The notes: generated by a model from the sequence alone, not told the origin. A stretch of DNA of 25,919 nt from CBFFRJ01 sp051486985 (GCF_051486985.1 NZ_JAHVDV010000046.1:1-25919), one strand, 5' to 3'; positions 1 through 7,293 are shown, counted from the first letter of the stretch. A program made the numbers and translations.

Positions 1-692
1 GATGGCTTTTGCTGGTTCTTTTATTGATCTGCGATGCTCATGCCGGTATCCAGCTTGCCAGCACCCGGGTGATCTACCCGGCGGGTAAGCGCGAGGTCAC
101 GCTCGCCGTCACCAGCAAAGACCCCGCTCCGCGCCTGATCCAGACCTGGATTGAGAACGACAACGCAGACACGGCGAAAGTGCCGTTTATCATCCTGCCG
201 CCGGTCTTCCGGCTGAACCCTGGCAAAGGCCAGTCGCTGCGCATTATGTTCACCGGTGGTGCCGTGCCCCGGGACCGGGAGTCGGTGTTCTGGCTGAACG
301 TACTGGAAATCCCACCGAAGCCTGCGGGCAAAGCCGACCATATCCAGCTCACCGTGCGCTCGCGCCTCAAATTGTTCTACCGCCCGGCGGGGCTGCCGGG
401 TTCCCCAAAAGAGGCTGTCACGCAACTGCGCTGGCGTCTGGTGCAGACCAGTCAGGGTTATGCCCTGGAGTGCCAAAACCCATCGGCGTTTACCGTTTCG
501 TTTAACCACGTAGGGCTGACAAAAACGGTGAACAGTGAAGATGAACGCCAGAGCGGAATGTGCCCGGCGAAAGGCCAGCAGCGCTTTACCGTGCAGGCCA
601 GGACCGGGCAACTGACAGGCGGCAGGCTCTTTTTTACCACCATTGATGACCACGGCGGTCAGCACCACCATCAGGCGACATGGGGGCGGTAG
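1..692 (+). CDS. Periplasmic fimbrial chaperone (PapD/FimC-like), 5' end cut by window edge
   Basis: The open frame runs in from the left edge (first full codon at 3), so the true start is outside the window. The first visible residues are a hydrophobic run ending in CDAHA, the tail of a Sec signal peptide; the mature protein begins near GIQLASTRVIYP. Typical chaperone motifs follow: the N-terminal strand motif RVIYPAGKREVTL, then RLNPGKGQSLRIMF, then the G1/F1 region DRESVFWLNVLEIPPKP, and a second Ig-like domain containing QLTVRSRLKLFYRP. Known role of the family: it binds fimbrial subunits in the periplasm by donor-strand complementation and delivers them to the outer-membrane usher. A putative tip adhesin follows 30 bp downstream on the same strand, so this is the distal part of a chaperone/usher operon whose usher and major pilin should lie to the left. 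The C-terminus is unusually His-rich (HHHQ). Family assignment is secure; the fimbrial type is not. Confidence 0.88.
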   Translation, partial: WLLLVLLLICDAHAGIQLASTRVIYPAGKREVTLAVTSKDPAPRLIQTWIENDNADTAKVPFIILPPVFRLNPGKGQSLRIMFTGGAVPRDRESVFWLNVLEIPPKPAGKADHIQLTVRSRLKLFYRPAGLPGSPKEAVTQLRWRLVQTSQGYALECQNPSAFTVSFNHVGLTKTVNSEDERQSGMCPAKGQQRFTVQARTGQLTGGRLFFTTIDDHGGQHHHQATWGR

Positions 693-722
693 GCCGTCGT
701 ACATTCTTTTTCGTGAGGGAAG

Positions 723-1742
723 ATGAAAATGAAAACAGTAAAGCTGCTTTGTGGCGTGTCAGCTGTCGTGGGATTATGCGTCCTGAGCGGACAGGGGTGG
801 GCAGGGTGCAGCATCAACAGTGGCAGTAGTGCGACTGCCCGTGACGTTACCATTGACACCTTCTCTGTTCCGGCGGGCGCTGCGGTCGGGACGCTGCTGA
901 AAAGCGTCGCAGTACAAGATACGGCACCTACTTATCTCAATTGTTCGGGCCCTGGCTATCTAAAGTACCAGTACGGCTACGATACGGGGCGCTCGGCCGT
1001 CACTGGCCCTGGTATCCCGGAAGGAGTGGTCAGTTCCGGTGTGGCGGGGATTGGCGTGAAGGTAAGAACACGTTATTTTGGGATGCCGTATGTAAAATTG
1101 CCGGATGAGCCTGGAATTTTGGCGCTAACTTCAGGAGGATCAGCATACTGGCATGGTGTGTTTGGTTTTGTAATAGAGTTTTACAAGACGGGGGATATCT
1201 CGTCAGGTGAATTGTTATTTCCAAAAAATTTTGTTGAGATTTGGATGTCAACTTCACCGACTGACACGGGAAACGGGCTCGGGGTGCTCTACAGCACCCT
1301 AAACATCTCCGACTCCCCGGATGTCAAAGTCCCCGGCTGCGTGACCCCCAGCCTGAGCGTACCGCTGGGCAAGCATCCGCAATCGGAATTCAGCGGTATC
1401 GGCTCCACCAGCGCGTCGACCGCCTTCACTTTTGCCATCAATAACTGCGATGCCGGGCTGAATGCGGTGAAATACACCTTTAAACCCGCGTCGGGCATTA
1501 CCCTGGAAAACAGCGGCCTGCCCACCCAGCACATCACCGTGAAGGGTGGCCCTGGCACCGCCAGCGGCATCGGGGTGCAGGTGCTCTATGCCAACGACAC
1601 CCTGGTGCCGTTCAACACCGCCGTCAGCACCACGGTAGGCAGCCACACCATCCCGATGAAGGCGCGCTATATCCAGACCGCCTCTGACATCACCAGTGGC
1701 GATGCAGATTCCGCGCTTGAATTCACCATGACCTATCAGTAA
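723..1742 (+). CDS. Fimbrial tip adhesin-like protein (two-domain, FimH-type architecture)
   Basis: 339 residues, starting at ATG 723 behind a GAGGG run; an in-frame ATG at 729 is a near-equal alternative. Residues 1-27 form a signal peptide ending GQGWA. The length and layout suit a two-domain adhesin: an N-terminal receptor-binding domain (about 28-190) and a C-terminal pilin domain (about 200-339) starting near DVKVPGCVTPSLSVPLG and closing with the alternating strand ALEFTMTYQ that contacts chaperone or usher. Paired cysteines are visible in both domains. It is the last gene of the fimbrial operon, directly behind the chaperone, a usual place for a tip adhesin. The receptor-binding half contains a markedly AT-rich segment (about 1061-1260, 41% G+C by hand count, against 65% in 1261-1380), suggesting replacement or diversification. 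Receptor specificity cannot be read from the sequence. A minor pilin of unusual size is the alternative. Confidence 0.75.
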   Translation: MKMKTVKLLCGVSAVVGLCVLSGQGWAGCSINSGSSATARDVTIDTFSVPAGAAVGTLLKSVAVQDTAPTYLNCSGPGYLKYQYGYDTGRSAVTGPGIPEGVVSSGVAGIGVKVRTRYFGMPYVKLPDEPGILALTSGGSAYWHGVFGFVIEFYKTGDISSGELLFPKNFVEIWMSTSPTDTGNGLGVLYSTLNISDSPDVKVPGCVTPSLSVPLGKHPQSEFSGIGSTSASTAFTFAINNCDAGLNAVKYTFKPASGITLENSGLPTQHITVKGGPGTASGIGVQVLYANDTLVPFNTAVSTTVGSHTIPMKARYIQTASDITSGDADSALEFTMTYQ

Positions 1743-1746
1743 TGCA

Positions 1747-1778
1747 TTTGCCGGATAAACGACACCTTATCCGGCAAA
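1747..1778. repeat. REP-like hairpin between convergent genes, likely bidirectional terminator
   Basis: A perfect 12-bp inverted repeat (TTTGCCGGATAA at 1747-1758 and its complement at 1767-1778) encloses an 8-base loop. The GCCGGATAA core resembles enterobacterial REP/PU units. It starts 5 bp after the adhesin stop and lies 21 bp before the stop of the convergent permease gene. It probably ends or stabilises transcripts from both sides. Confidence 0.75.
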
Positions 1779-1799
1779 CCCACCGGGAGCGCGGTCAAT

Positions 1800-2888
1800 C
1801 TACTTTTTCTCCATCACCGCTTTTTGCGCCACCACGGCCGCTTTCTGCTGCATCCGGTTTTGCATCTGATCGATGATGACCGCCACAATAATCACAATCC
1901 CTTTGATCACCATCTGCCAGAACTCGCTGACGCCCATCATCACCAGGCCATCGGCGAGGAAGCCAATCACAAAGGCGCCAATTAAGGTGCCGAGCACGGT
2001 GCCGCGCCCGCCCGCCAGTGACGTGCCGCCGAGCACCACCGCGGCGATGGCGTTCATTTCAAAGGCGGTGCCGTTGGCCGGATGGCTCGCCAGAAGCTGG
2101 GCGGAGACCACAATGCCTGCCAGGGCGGCGCATAAACCGGAAATGGTATAGACCCAGATTTTGACCTGCTTTACCTTCACGCCAGACAACTCCGCCGCAC
2201 GTTCGTTGTCGCCAATCGCATAAACGTGACGGCCAAAGGGCAGGCGGCGGGCAACATAGGCAATGACCAGCGCCAGCACAATCATCAGCCAGATGGCCCA
2301 GGGAATGCCGAACAGCGTGCCTGCGCCAATCTCATCAAACCCGGTGTTACCCAACTGCGGGTTACCCGACAGGCCGGGGAAGGTCTGCCCGTCCGAGGTC
2401 AGCATGGCCGCACCCCGCAGCACGTACATGGTGCCGAGCGTACAGATAAACGGGGCGACGTTATAACGGGTGATTATCCAGCCGTTCACCGCCCCTATCG
2501 CCCCGCCAATCAGCAGCACCAGCGGCACAATCACCCATACACTGGGGAAAATGGCGATGCCAAACATCGGCAACACAATACCTTTAGTGATCATCCAGCC
2601 GGCGATCATCCCGCACAGACCCAGGGTGGCGCCGATGGAGAGATCGATGCCCGCGGTGATGATGACGAAGGTGATCCCCAGGGCCAGGAAGGCGTTAATG
2701 GCAATGTGCTTGATCATGATGACCAGACTGCCCGTCGACAAAAAGCCCGGCACCGTGGCGGTAAAGAAGCCCACTATCAGGAACAGTGCGATAAAGGTGC
2801 GCAGCTTCAACAGTAAAAGCAGAATACTTTCGCGTGACAATGACGCGCCCGCTCGCGGAGCCACGGCCACAGATTGCGTTGTTTTCAT
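1800..2888 (-). CDS. Sugar ABC transporter permease (RbsC/BPD_transp_2 family)
   Basis: 362 residues from ATG 2888, preceded by AGGGG with 7-nt spacing; an upstream in-frame start at 2906 would overlap the ATPase gene and is less likely. The protein is very hydrophobic, with about eight to ten predicted membrane segments. It carries hallmarks of the RbsC/AraH-type permease family: the AFLALGITFVIITAGIDLSIGATLGLCGMIAG block, then YAIGDNERAAELSGVKVKQVKIWVYTISGLCAALAGIV, and a late AIAAVVLGGTSLAGGRGTVLGTLIGA. It is the last gene of a four-gene minus-strand operon, one base after the ATPase gene. Known role: the inner-membrane pore for a monosaccharide or polyol importer, working as a dimer with the double ATPase. 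The substrate cannot be named from sequence. Confidence 0.9.
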   Translation of the reverse strand: MKTTQSVAVAPRAGASLSRESILLLLLKLRTFIALFLIVGFFTATVPGFLSTGSLVIMIKHIAINAFLALGITFVIITAGIDLSIGATLGLCGMIAGWMITKGIVLPMFGIAIFPSVWVIVPLVLLIGGAIGAVNGWIITRYNVAPFICTLGTMYVLRGAAMLTSDGQTFPGLSGNPQLGNTGFDEIGAGTLFGIPWAIWLMIVLALVIAYVARRLPFGRHVYAIGDNERAAELSGVKVKQVKIWVYTISGLCAALAGIVVSAQLLASHPANGTAFEMNAIAAVVLGGTSLAGGRGTVLGTLIGAFVIGFLADGLVMMGVSEFWQMVIKGIVIIVAVIIDQMQNRMQQKAAVVAQKAVMEKK

Positions 2889-2889
2889 A

Positions 2890-4416
2890 TCAGAACCCCT
2901 GAGCACTTGCCGTTACCAGTGCCGATTCTTCGGCCCGATCGCGTACGATATCGGCGGTCAGTTTTCCGCCGGACATCACCAGAATGCGGTCAGATACCGC
3001 CATGATTTCTTTCAGATCCGAGGTGGAGAAGACCACCGCAATACCCTGTTCCGAGAGCTGCACCATCATGCGAAACACATCGGCTTTGGCACCCACGTCG
3101 ATCCCCCGCGTGGGTTCATCCAGGAACAGCACTTTCGGGTTGGTCAACAGGGAGCGACCAATCACCACTTTTTGCTGGTTACCGCCGCTCAGCGCCTGAA
3201 TCTCCACCTCTGGTGTTGAAACCTTAATCGACAGACTGCCGATGGTGCTGGCGACCACCGCCTGCTCCTCTTTTTCCGAGATGGTGAAGCCGCGCTGCAG
3301 CCGTCGCCATAAGCTGGCGATGGTCAGGTTGGTCGCAACCGAGGAAATCGGGAAGATGCCGGTGCGTTTACGGTCCTCCGGCACCAGACTCATGCCCATG
3401 CGGATGCGGTCGGCGGTGGCCAGCCGCTGTGGCACGGGTTTGCTGTCGAGCCACAACTTGCCCAGATAGTTGCGCTCCGTGCCGAGCATGCATTCAAACA
3501 GCTCGGTACGCCCGGCCCCCATCAGCCCGTAAATGCCGACAATTTCGCCGCTGTGCACCTTGAAGGTCACATCGTCAACCACCGTATTCCCGGCACTGTT
3601 CACACAGGTAATGTGCTCGGCCTCCAGTACCGGTGCGCCAAAGGTACGCCCCGGCGTCAGGAAGTTGCTGACCGGATCGCTGCCGAGCATTTCACGCACA
3701 ATCCAGGGCACGTCGATATCACACACCTTCGCTTCGGCCTGGAATTTGCCATCACGCAAAATGGTGATGACATCGCCAATTGCCATCAGCTCTTCTAAGC
3801 GGTGCGAGATATAGATAATCGAAACTCCCTGGCGGGTCAGTTCGCGGATCACGCGAAAGAGAATCTCCACCTCCGTTTTACTCAATGCCGAGGTCGGTTC
3901 ATCAAGGATCAGAATGTCCGCGTCTTCCGCCAGCGCTTTGGCAATCTCTACCAGTTGTTGTTGGCCCACTTTCAGATTGCCCACCAACGCCTTTGGCGAG
4001 ATGGGCTGATCGAGGCGCTTGAGCAGTTCAGCGGTGCGTCTCTCCTGCTCGGCCTCATTAATGGGGGTCACCCCTTTTTGCAGTTCGCGACCGAGAAAAA
4101 TGTTCTCCGCCACGTTGAGGTTTTCAAACAGATTCAGTTCCTGGTGAACCATGCCAATACCGAGTGCCGCGGCGGCGCGGGTACTGGAAATATGCACGGG
4201 CTTGCCGTTGAGTTCGATTTCACCCAGACTCGGCTGCTGCACACCGGCGAGGATCTTCATCAGGGTGGATTTCCCTGCGCCGTTCTCGCCGATTATCACG
4301 TTGACTTTGCCGCGCCAGACGTTGTAATCCACGTTATCCAGCGCGATAGTGCCGGGAAAGAGCATCGAAATGCCGCGCGTACGCAGGATAATGTCATCCT
4401 CTGGAATATCGCTCAT
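2890..4416 (-). CDS. Sugar ABC transporter ATP-binding protein, double-cassette (RbsA/MglA-like)
   Basis: 508 residues, close to the usual ~500 of RbsA/MglA/AraG-type proteins with two fused ATPase cassettes. First cassette: Walker A GENGAGKST, signature VGQQQLVEIAKAL, Walker B ILILDEPTSAL and the switch His in IYISHRLEEL. Second cassette: degenerate Walker A-like GLMGAGRTE, signature LSGGNQQKVVIGRSL and LFLDEPTRGIDVGAK. A degenerate second P-loop is normal for this family. It powers import through the downstream permease. The ATG overlaps the stop of the upstream DUF2291 gene by one base (TAATG), implying translational coupling, and its stop lies one base before the permease start. Confidence 0.93.
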   Translation of the reverse strand: MSDIPEDDIILRTRGISMLFPGTIALDNVDYNVWRGKVNVIIGENGAGKSTLMKILAGVQQPSLGEIELNGKPVHISSTRAAAALGIGMVHQELNLFENLNVAENIFLGRELQKGVTPINEAEQERRTAELLKRLDQPISPKALVGNLKVGQQQLVEIAKALAEDADILILDEPTSALSKTEVEILFRVIRELTRQGVSIIYISHRLEELMAIGDVITILRDGKFQAEAKVCDIDVPWIVREMLGSDPVSNFLTPGRTFGAPVLEAEHITCVNSAGNTVVDDVTFKVHSGEIVGIYGLMGAGRTELFECMLGTERNYLGKLWLDSKPVPQRLATADRIRMGMSLVPEDRKRTGIFPISSVATNLTIASLWRRLQRGFTISEKEEQAVVASTIGSLSIKVSTPEVEIQALSGGNQQKVVIGRSLLTNPKVLFLDEPTRGIDVGAKADVFRMMVQLSEQGIAVVFSTSDLKEIMAVSDRILVMSGGKLTADIVRDRAEESALVTASAQGF

Positions 4417-5024
4417 TACTGCCCCTCCTGTTTCAGCTCCAGGGCCACGGCATCCTGGGTCTGACCGGCGTTAATCGTCACTGCCATCACCACGGTTGCG
4501 GATTTTCCTGCCCAGCCTGCGTCAACCTCTGGCAGGTCTTTCACGGCAATACGGTTGTAAGCGCGTGAAAGCTGAGCAAACTGAACCTGGTTGGTAAAGT
4601 CTTCAAATTTAAAGCCGGTCGCATCACGGATGGCGTTCCCGCGCACTACCGGACCGAGTTGGATCTCCAGCGGTTTGCCATTGAACGACATCACTAGTTT
4701 TTGCTCACGTTCGTTGCTCACGTCCACCTTTTCAACCTGACTGGTCAGGCGGACAAACATGCTATGTGGTTTATCGTTGGTGGTTTTCAGTTGCGTGGCG
4801 AGTGCGGTGGCGTCCAGCGCATGTTTATGGGATGCGTCGATGACGCGCTCTTGCCAGGTTTGTTGCGCGATCTGCTGTGGGGTCAGGTTGTCGAAGCTCG
4901 CTTTCGCATTCGGGTCGGCAGGCATGACTGGCTTGCCGTTTTCATCCAGATCCACCACGGTGCAGGCCGTCAGCAACAGGGTGGTGCACCCTATAAATGC
5001 AGCACCCCATTGTTTTAACGACAT
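4416..5024 (-). CDS. DUF2291 family lipoprotein, accessory to sugar ABC importer
   Basis: 202 residues with a lipoprotein signal: a hydrophobic N-terminus and lipobox LTAC, lipidated Cys at residue 21, followed by TVVDLDENG. The segment GPVVRGNAIRDATGFKFEDFTNQVQFAQLSRAYN fits the DUF2291 family as I remember it. Members occur in operons with ribose-type ABC importers, but I know of no settled biochemical role. GGAG precedes the ATG. The gene sits 13 bp behind the binding-protein gene and overlaps the ATPase gene by one base, so it is co-transcribed. A periplasmic helper of substrate capture, or a membrane-anchored partner of the binding protein, is inference only. Confidence 0.8.
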   Translation of the reverse strand: MSLKQWGAAFIGCTTLLLTACTVVDLDENGKPVMPADPNAKASFDNLTPQQIAQQTWQERVIDASHKHALDATALATQLKTTNDKPHSMFVRLTSQVEKVDVSNEREQKLVMSFNGKPLEIQLGPVVRGNAIRDATGFKFEDFTNQVQFAQLSRAYNRIAVKDLPEVDAGWAGKSATVVMAVTINAGQTQDAVALELKQEGQ

Positions 5025-5037
5025 AACGTCTCCGCGA

Positions 5038-5979
5038 TCACTTGCTCAGGTTGAAGAGTTTCAGTTTGCTGGCGTTGCTTTCATCGATCAGCATGCAGTC
5101 CATTAACTGTTTTTCATCTTTCTGTGCTTTGCCGTTTTTCAGGAAGTAATCCGCCTGTTCAACGGCCATCTGGGCCTGCTGCCAGCCCGGTTGCAGAACC
5201 GTGGCTTTGATGTTGCCTTTATTGATGATGGAGTCGCGCACATAGTCGCTGCCGTCAAAGCCCACCACGATCACATTGGTTTTGCCTGCGGCTTTCAGTG
5301 CCGCTTCTGCACCGAGCGCCATCGTGTCGTTACCGGAAATCACCCCGACGATGTCCGGGTTGGTTTGCAAAATGGCTTCCATACGGGTGAAGGCTTCGGT
5401 CTGGCTCCAGTTGGCGGTCTGTTGGGCCACCATTTTCATGTCCGGGTAGTCGTCGAGAATGTCGTGATAACCCTGAGAGCGTACGCTGGCGTTGGTATCA
5501 GACTGACGGCCCAGCAGTTCAACGTATTTACCTTTGCCGTTCAGCAATTTGGCGAATTTCTCTGCACCCAGCTGCGCGCCCTGGTAATTGTTAGAGACAA
5601 TCTGGGCGACAGCCACGCCGGTTTTGTTAATTTCGCGATCAATCAGGAACGCAGGAACGCCTGCCGCTTTCGCTTTTTCCAGTGGCCCTACGGTGGCATC
5701 TGCGCCGGCGTTATCCAGGATTATCGCTTTGGCTTTGCGGGCAATCGCCGTTTCAATCAGCTGGTTTTGTTTATTCACATCATCATCATGCGAGGCCACC
5801 AGCGTGGTGTAGCCCAGCTCTTTGGCCTTCGCCGCCGCGCCATCGGCTTCGGCTTTGAAAAACGGGTTGTCGTGTGAGGGGGTGATAATGGCGATCAGTC
5901 CGTTATCCGCCGCAAACAGCGAACCGGAAGCGGTGATCAGAGAGGCCAGTACAGCAGATTTCAGTAGGGTCATTTTCAT
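5038..5979 (-). CDS. Periplasmic sugar-binding protein (RbsB-like, type I SBP)
   Basis: I chose ATG 5979 (313 residues): GGAG lies 6 nt upstream, whereas the longer frame opens with GTG at 5991 and adds four residues. Residues 1 to about 24 are a cleavable signal peptide (SGSLFA, then ADNGL). The mature protein has the ribose/galactose-binding fold: an IAIITPSHDNPFFKAEADGA start, the IDREINKTGVAVAQIVSNNYQGAQLGAEKF central block, GVISGNDTMALGAEAALKAAG and VVGFDGSDYVRDSI. The FF, DR, ND and FDG positions match sugar-contacting loops in RbsB-like proteins. First gene of the operon, so it sets substrate choice; ribose, a related pentose or a polyol are all possible. No metabolic gene lies nearby to narrow this. 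Confidence 0.9.
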   Translation of the reverse strand: MKMTLLKSAVLASLITASGSLFAADNGLIAIITPSHDNPFFKAEADGAAAKAKELGYTTLVASHDDDVNKQNQLIETAIARKAKAIILDNAGADATVGPLEKAKAAGVPAFLIDREINKTGVAVAQIVSNNYQGAQLGAEKFAKLLNGKGKYVELLGRQSDTNASVRSQGYHDILDDYPDMKMVAQQTANWSQTEAFTRMEAILQTNPDIVGVISGNDTMALGAEAALKAAGKTNVIVVGFDGSDYVRDSIINKGNIKATVLQPGWQQAQMAVEQADYFLKNGKAQKDEKQLMDCMLIDESNASKLKLFNLSK

Positions 5980-5992
5980 CTTTTTCTCCACA

Positions 5993-6026
5993 TTGAATAT
6001 TTATTCAATAATGATTTATTATTCAA
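5993..6026. promoter_or_regulatory. Putative operator/promoter of the sugar ABC operon
   Basis: In the AT-rich stretch just upstream of the binding-protein gene, TTGAATA (5993-5999) and TATTCAA (6002-6008) form a perfect 7-bp inverted repeat with a 2-bp spacer. A third TATTCAA lies at 6020-6026, 18 bp from the second copy. Two or three symmetric half-sites at this distance from a start codon suggest a repressor or activator site. No regulator gene is in the window and I cannot assign a family. The 5980-6113 interval has no other recognisable content apart from the weak hairpin at 6093-6106. Confidence 0.4.
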
Positions 6027-6092
6027 ATTAACGATAAATCGGCAAGAGCAAACTGTCTACGGTTTACCCGGCTAATTTCTTAAAAGGAGAAA

Positions 6093-6106
6093 AGGATCAC
6101 GATCCT
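6093..6106 (-). terminator. Weak possible terminator after entD
   Basis: A small palindrome (AGGATC, 2 bp, GATCCT) lies just past the entD stop. On the minus strand it is followed by a pyrimidine-rich TTTCTCCTTTT. The stem can be only about 5 bp once a loop is allowed, so termination efficiency is doubtful and read-through into the ABC operon is possible. Confidence 0.25.
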
Positions 6107-6113
6107 GCGGGGA

Positions 6114-6758
6114 TTATCCTGCGAGGGTAATAACCCGGTTTTCCTGCTTAATCCAAGCTATATCAATGCATTTTCCTGCGTGATGAGGGGAAAAGCTTCT
6201 GTCGATACGCAGGCGGATGGCCTGGCTGTTAAGTGCGACCACCTGTGCGCTATGAAAGCCGGGGAAGGGGAGAGCGTCACGGGAAAAGGCTTTGAAAAGA
6301 CTCTCTTTCGCGGAAAATGCCAGCGTCAGTGCGAGAGGAAACGGCAGGGAGGCATCGGCCAGTATCCGCTGTTCTGCCGGAGTAATAATGCTCGTCGTTA
6401 AGGTATGGCACAGCGCATCGGTGAACAACGTTTCAATGTCGATGCCTACAGCCGAGGGCGCGACAACTGCCAGCGCAACGCTGCCGCTGTGGCTGATACT
6501 GCCATACACACCTTCGGGCCAGCGTGGTGCACCCGTTTCACCGATGCCCGGCACGGCTTTGATAGCGTGTTCGCGTAGGGCATGTACGGCAGCAATACGC
6601 CCGGCCAGGTGCTCGGCTTTGCGCTTACGACCCGCGTCATGCAACTGCTGGTGATGAGGAAGCCACAGCAGATCGTTATCGTTAAAGGTTGAGATATCGA
6701 AGCGGATGAGATGAAGAGGGCGGGCGTTAAGGGTGAGGAGGGTGTGGCGAGTGTGCAT
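6114..6758 (-). CDS. entD: EntD, enterobactin synthase 4'-phosphopantetheinyl transferase
   Basis: 214 residues from ATG 6758 (MHTRHTLLTLN). An AGG Shine-Dalgarno lies 6 nt upstream; an in-frame ATG at 6770 would give 218 residues. The protein matches EntD: DLLWLPHHQQLHDAGRKRKAEHLAGRIAA, GVYGSISHSG, VGIDIETLF and the hallmark FSAKESLFKA of Sfp-type transferases, with metal-binding D and E in GIDIE and the KES motif. Known role: it moves 4'-phosphopantetheine from CoA onto the carrier domains of EntB and EntF. It lies downstream of fepA on the same strand, as in E. coli, but 535 bp of repeat-rich DNA separates the two genes, so co-transcription with fepA is uncertain. The start lies inside a triplicated 20-bp repeat that copies the ribosome-binding site and start codon. 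Confidence 0.93.
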   Translation of the reverse strand: MHTRHTLLTLNARPLHLIRFDISTFNDNDLLWLPHHQQLHDAGRKRKAEHLAGRIAAVHALREHAIKAVPGIGETGAPRWPEGVYGSISHSGSVALAVVAPSAVGIDIETLFTDALCHTLTTSIITPAEQRILADASLPFPLALTLAFSAKESLFKAFSRDALPFPGFHSAQVVALNSQAIRLRIDRSFSPHHAGKCIDIAWIKQENRVITLAG

Positions 6759-6810
6759 GGCAAACCTCATGTGTGCATGGTAAACCTCATGTGTGCATGG
6801 TAAACCTCAT
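6751..6810 (-). repeat. Three tandem 20-bp repeats carrying the entD ribosome-binding site and start codon
   Basis: Units at 6751-6770, 6771-6790 and 6791-6810 read, on the minus strand, ATGAGGTTTACCATGCACAC; the copy nearest entD has one change (TTTGCC). Each unit contains AGG, a 6-nt spacer and ATG. The two upstream copies encode Met-His-Thr then TGA (6798..6787 and 6778..6767), with each stop overlapping the next unit's AUGAGG. Only the last copy opens the entD frame. Because 20 is not a multiple of three, successive copies lie in different frames. Confidence 0.85.
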
Positions 6811-6856
6811 GCAGTCCTCTCCCCGCAGGGCTGAGGAATTCCCAGTAATATTGCGT

Positions 6857-7161
6857 TTTACAGCGATAACACTGCGCCATGAGAACACAACAGTCACCGC
6901 GATGACAGGGTCCGGCTGAAAATCGACGAAGCGTATCCGCAAGGCCGGGGCGCCGCGCAGGGATGCGCGGCGAGGGCGGCTTTACAGGGATGTTTCCTCC
7001 GCCCGTCCCCGATAAGCCTGAAGGCATACGCTGAGTGAACCGCGCCAGCGGCGATTTTCCTGGCCGGGAGCCCGGGTCGCCAGGGTGGTGGCGATGAGCC
7101 ACCCTGGCACGTTCACGGGTTCTGGCGCTACAGAAAAGCAAGGAACATAAGGTGAACGGAA
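6857..7161 (-). repeat. ~305-bp dispersed structured element, copy 1 (inverted relative to copy 2)
   Basis: Read on the minus strand from 7161, this stretch aligns with 15175-15478 on the plus strand. The first ~130 bases and last ~65 bases are nearly identical and the middle is diverged. It contains inverted repeats: GCCAGGGTGG at 7079-7088 with its complement at 7099-7108, GCCGCGCA/TGCGCGGC at 6952-6971, and a GGGCGG...CCGCCC hairpin at 6974-7004. On the minus strand an open frame of 133 codons (7168..6767) passes through it; I do not treat that as a gene. The element fills most of the fepA-entD gap. Function unknown. Confidence 0.8.
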
Positions 7162-7177
7162 TGGCCATCAGAGCCGC

Positions 7178-7276
7178 ATTTTCCCCCTCACCCTAACCCT
7201 CTCCCTCAAGGGAGAGGGAACTGTCCGTGCACGCATTTTTCTGGGGATTCCTCTCCCCGTAGGGAGAGGGGGGGCG
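7178..7276. repeat. Palindromic intergenic repeat downstream of fepA, probable terminator
   Basis: Two hairpins lie in the first 116 bp after the fepA stop: CCCTCTCCC/GGGAGAGGG with a TCAA loop at 7197-7218, and CCTCTCCC/GGGAGAGG at 7250-7269. The left part (7184-7205) shares a 22-base identical stretch with 25629-25650 near the right end of the window, so this is a dispersed element. It probably ends fepA transcription, which would uncouple entD from the fepA promoter. Confidence 0.65.
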
Positions 7277-7293
7277 GTACGTTCGGGACGACC

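Noticed and set aside
21..704. 227-codon minus-strand frame opposite the fimbrial chaperone
   Set aside because: It is the shadow of a recognisable chaperone on the plus strand and has no family features.
6751..6810. Possible CRISPR array
   Set aside because: The three 20-bp units are directly tandem with no spacers and no cas genes are present.
6767..7168. 133-codon minus-strand frame between fepA and entD
   Set aside because: Not called as a gene because it lies inside a dispersed palindromic element and ends in the tandem repeat; its partial conservation in copy 2 is reported as a finding instead.
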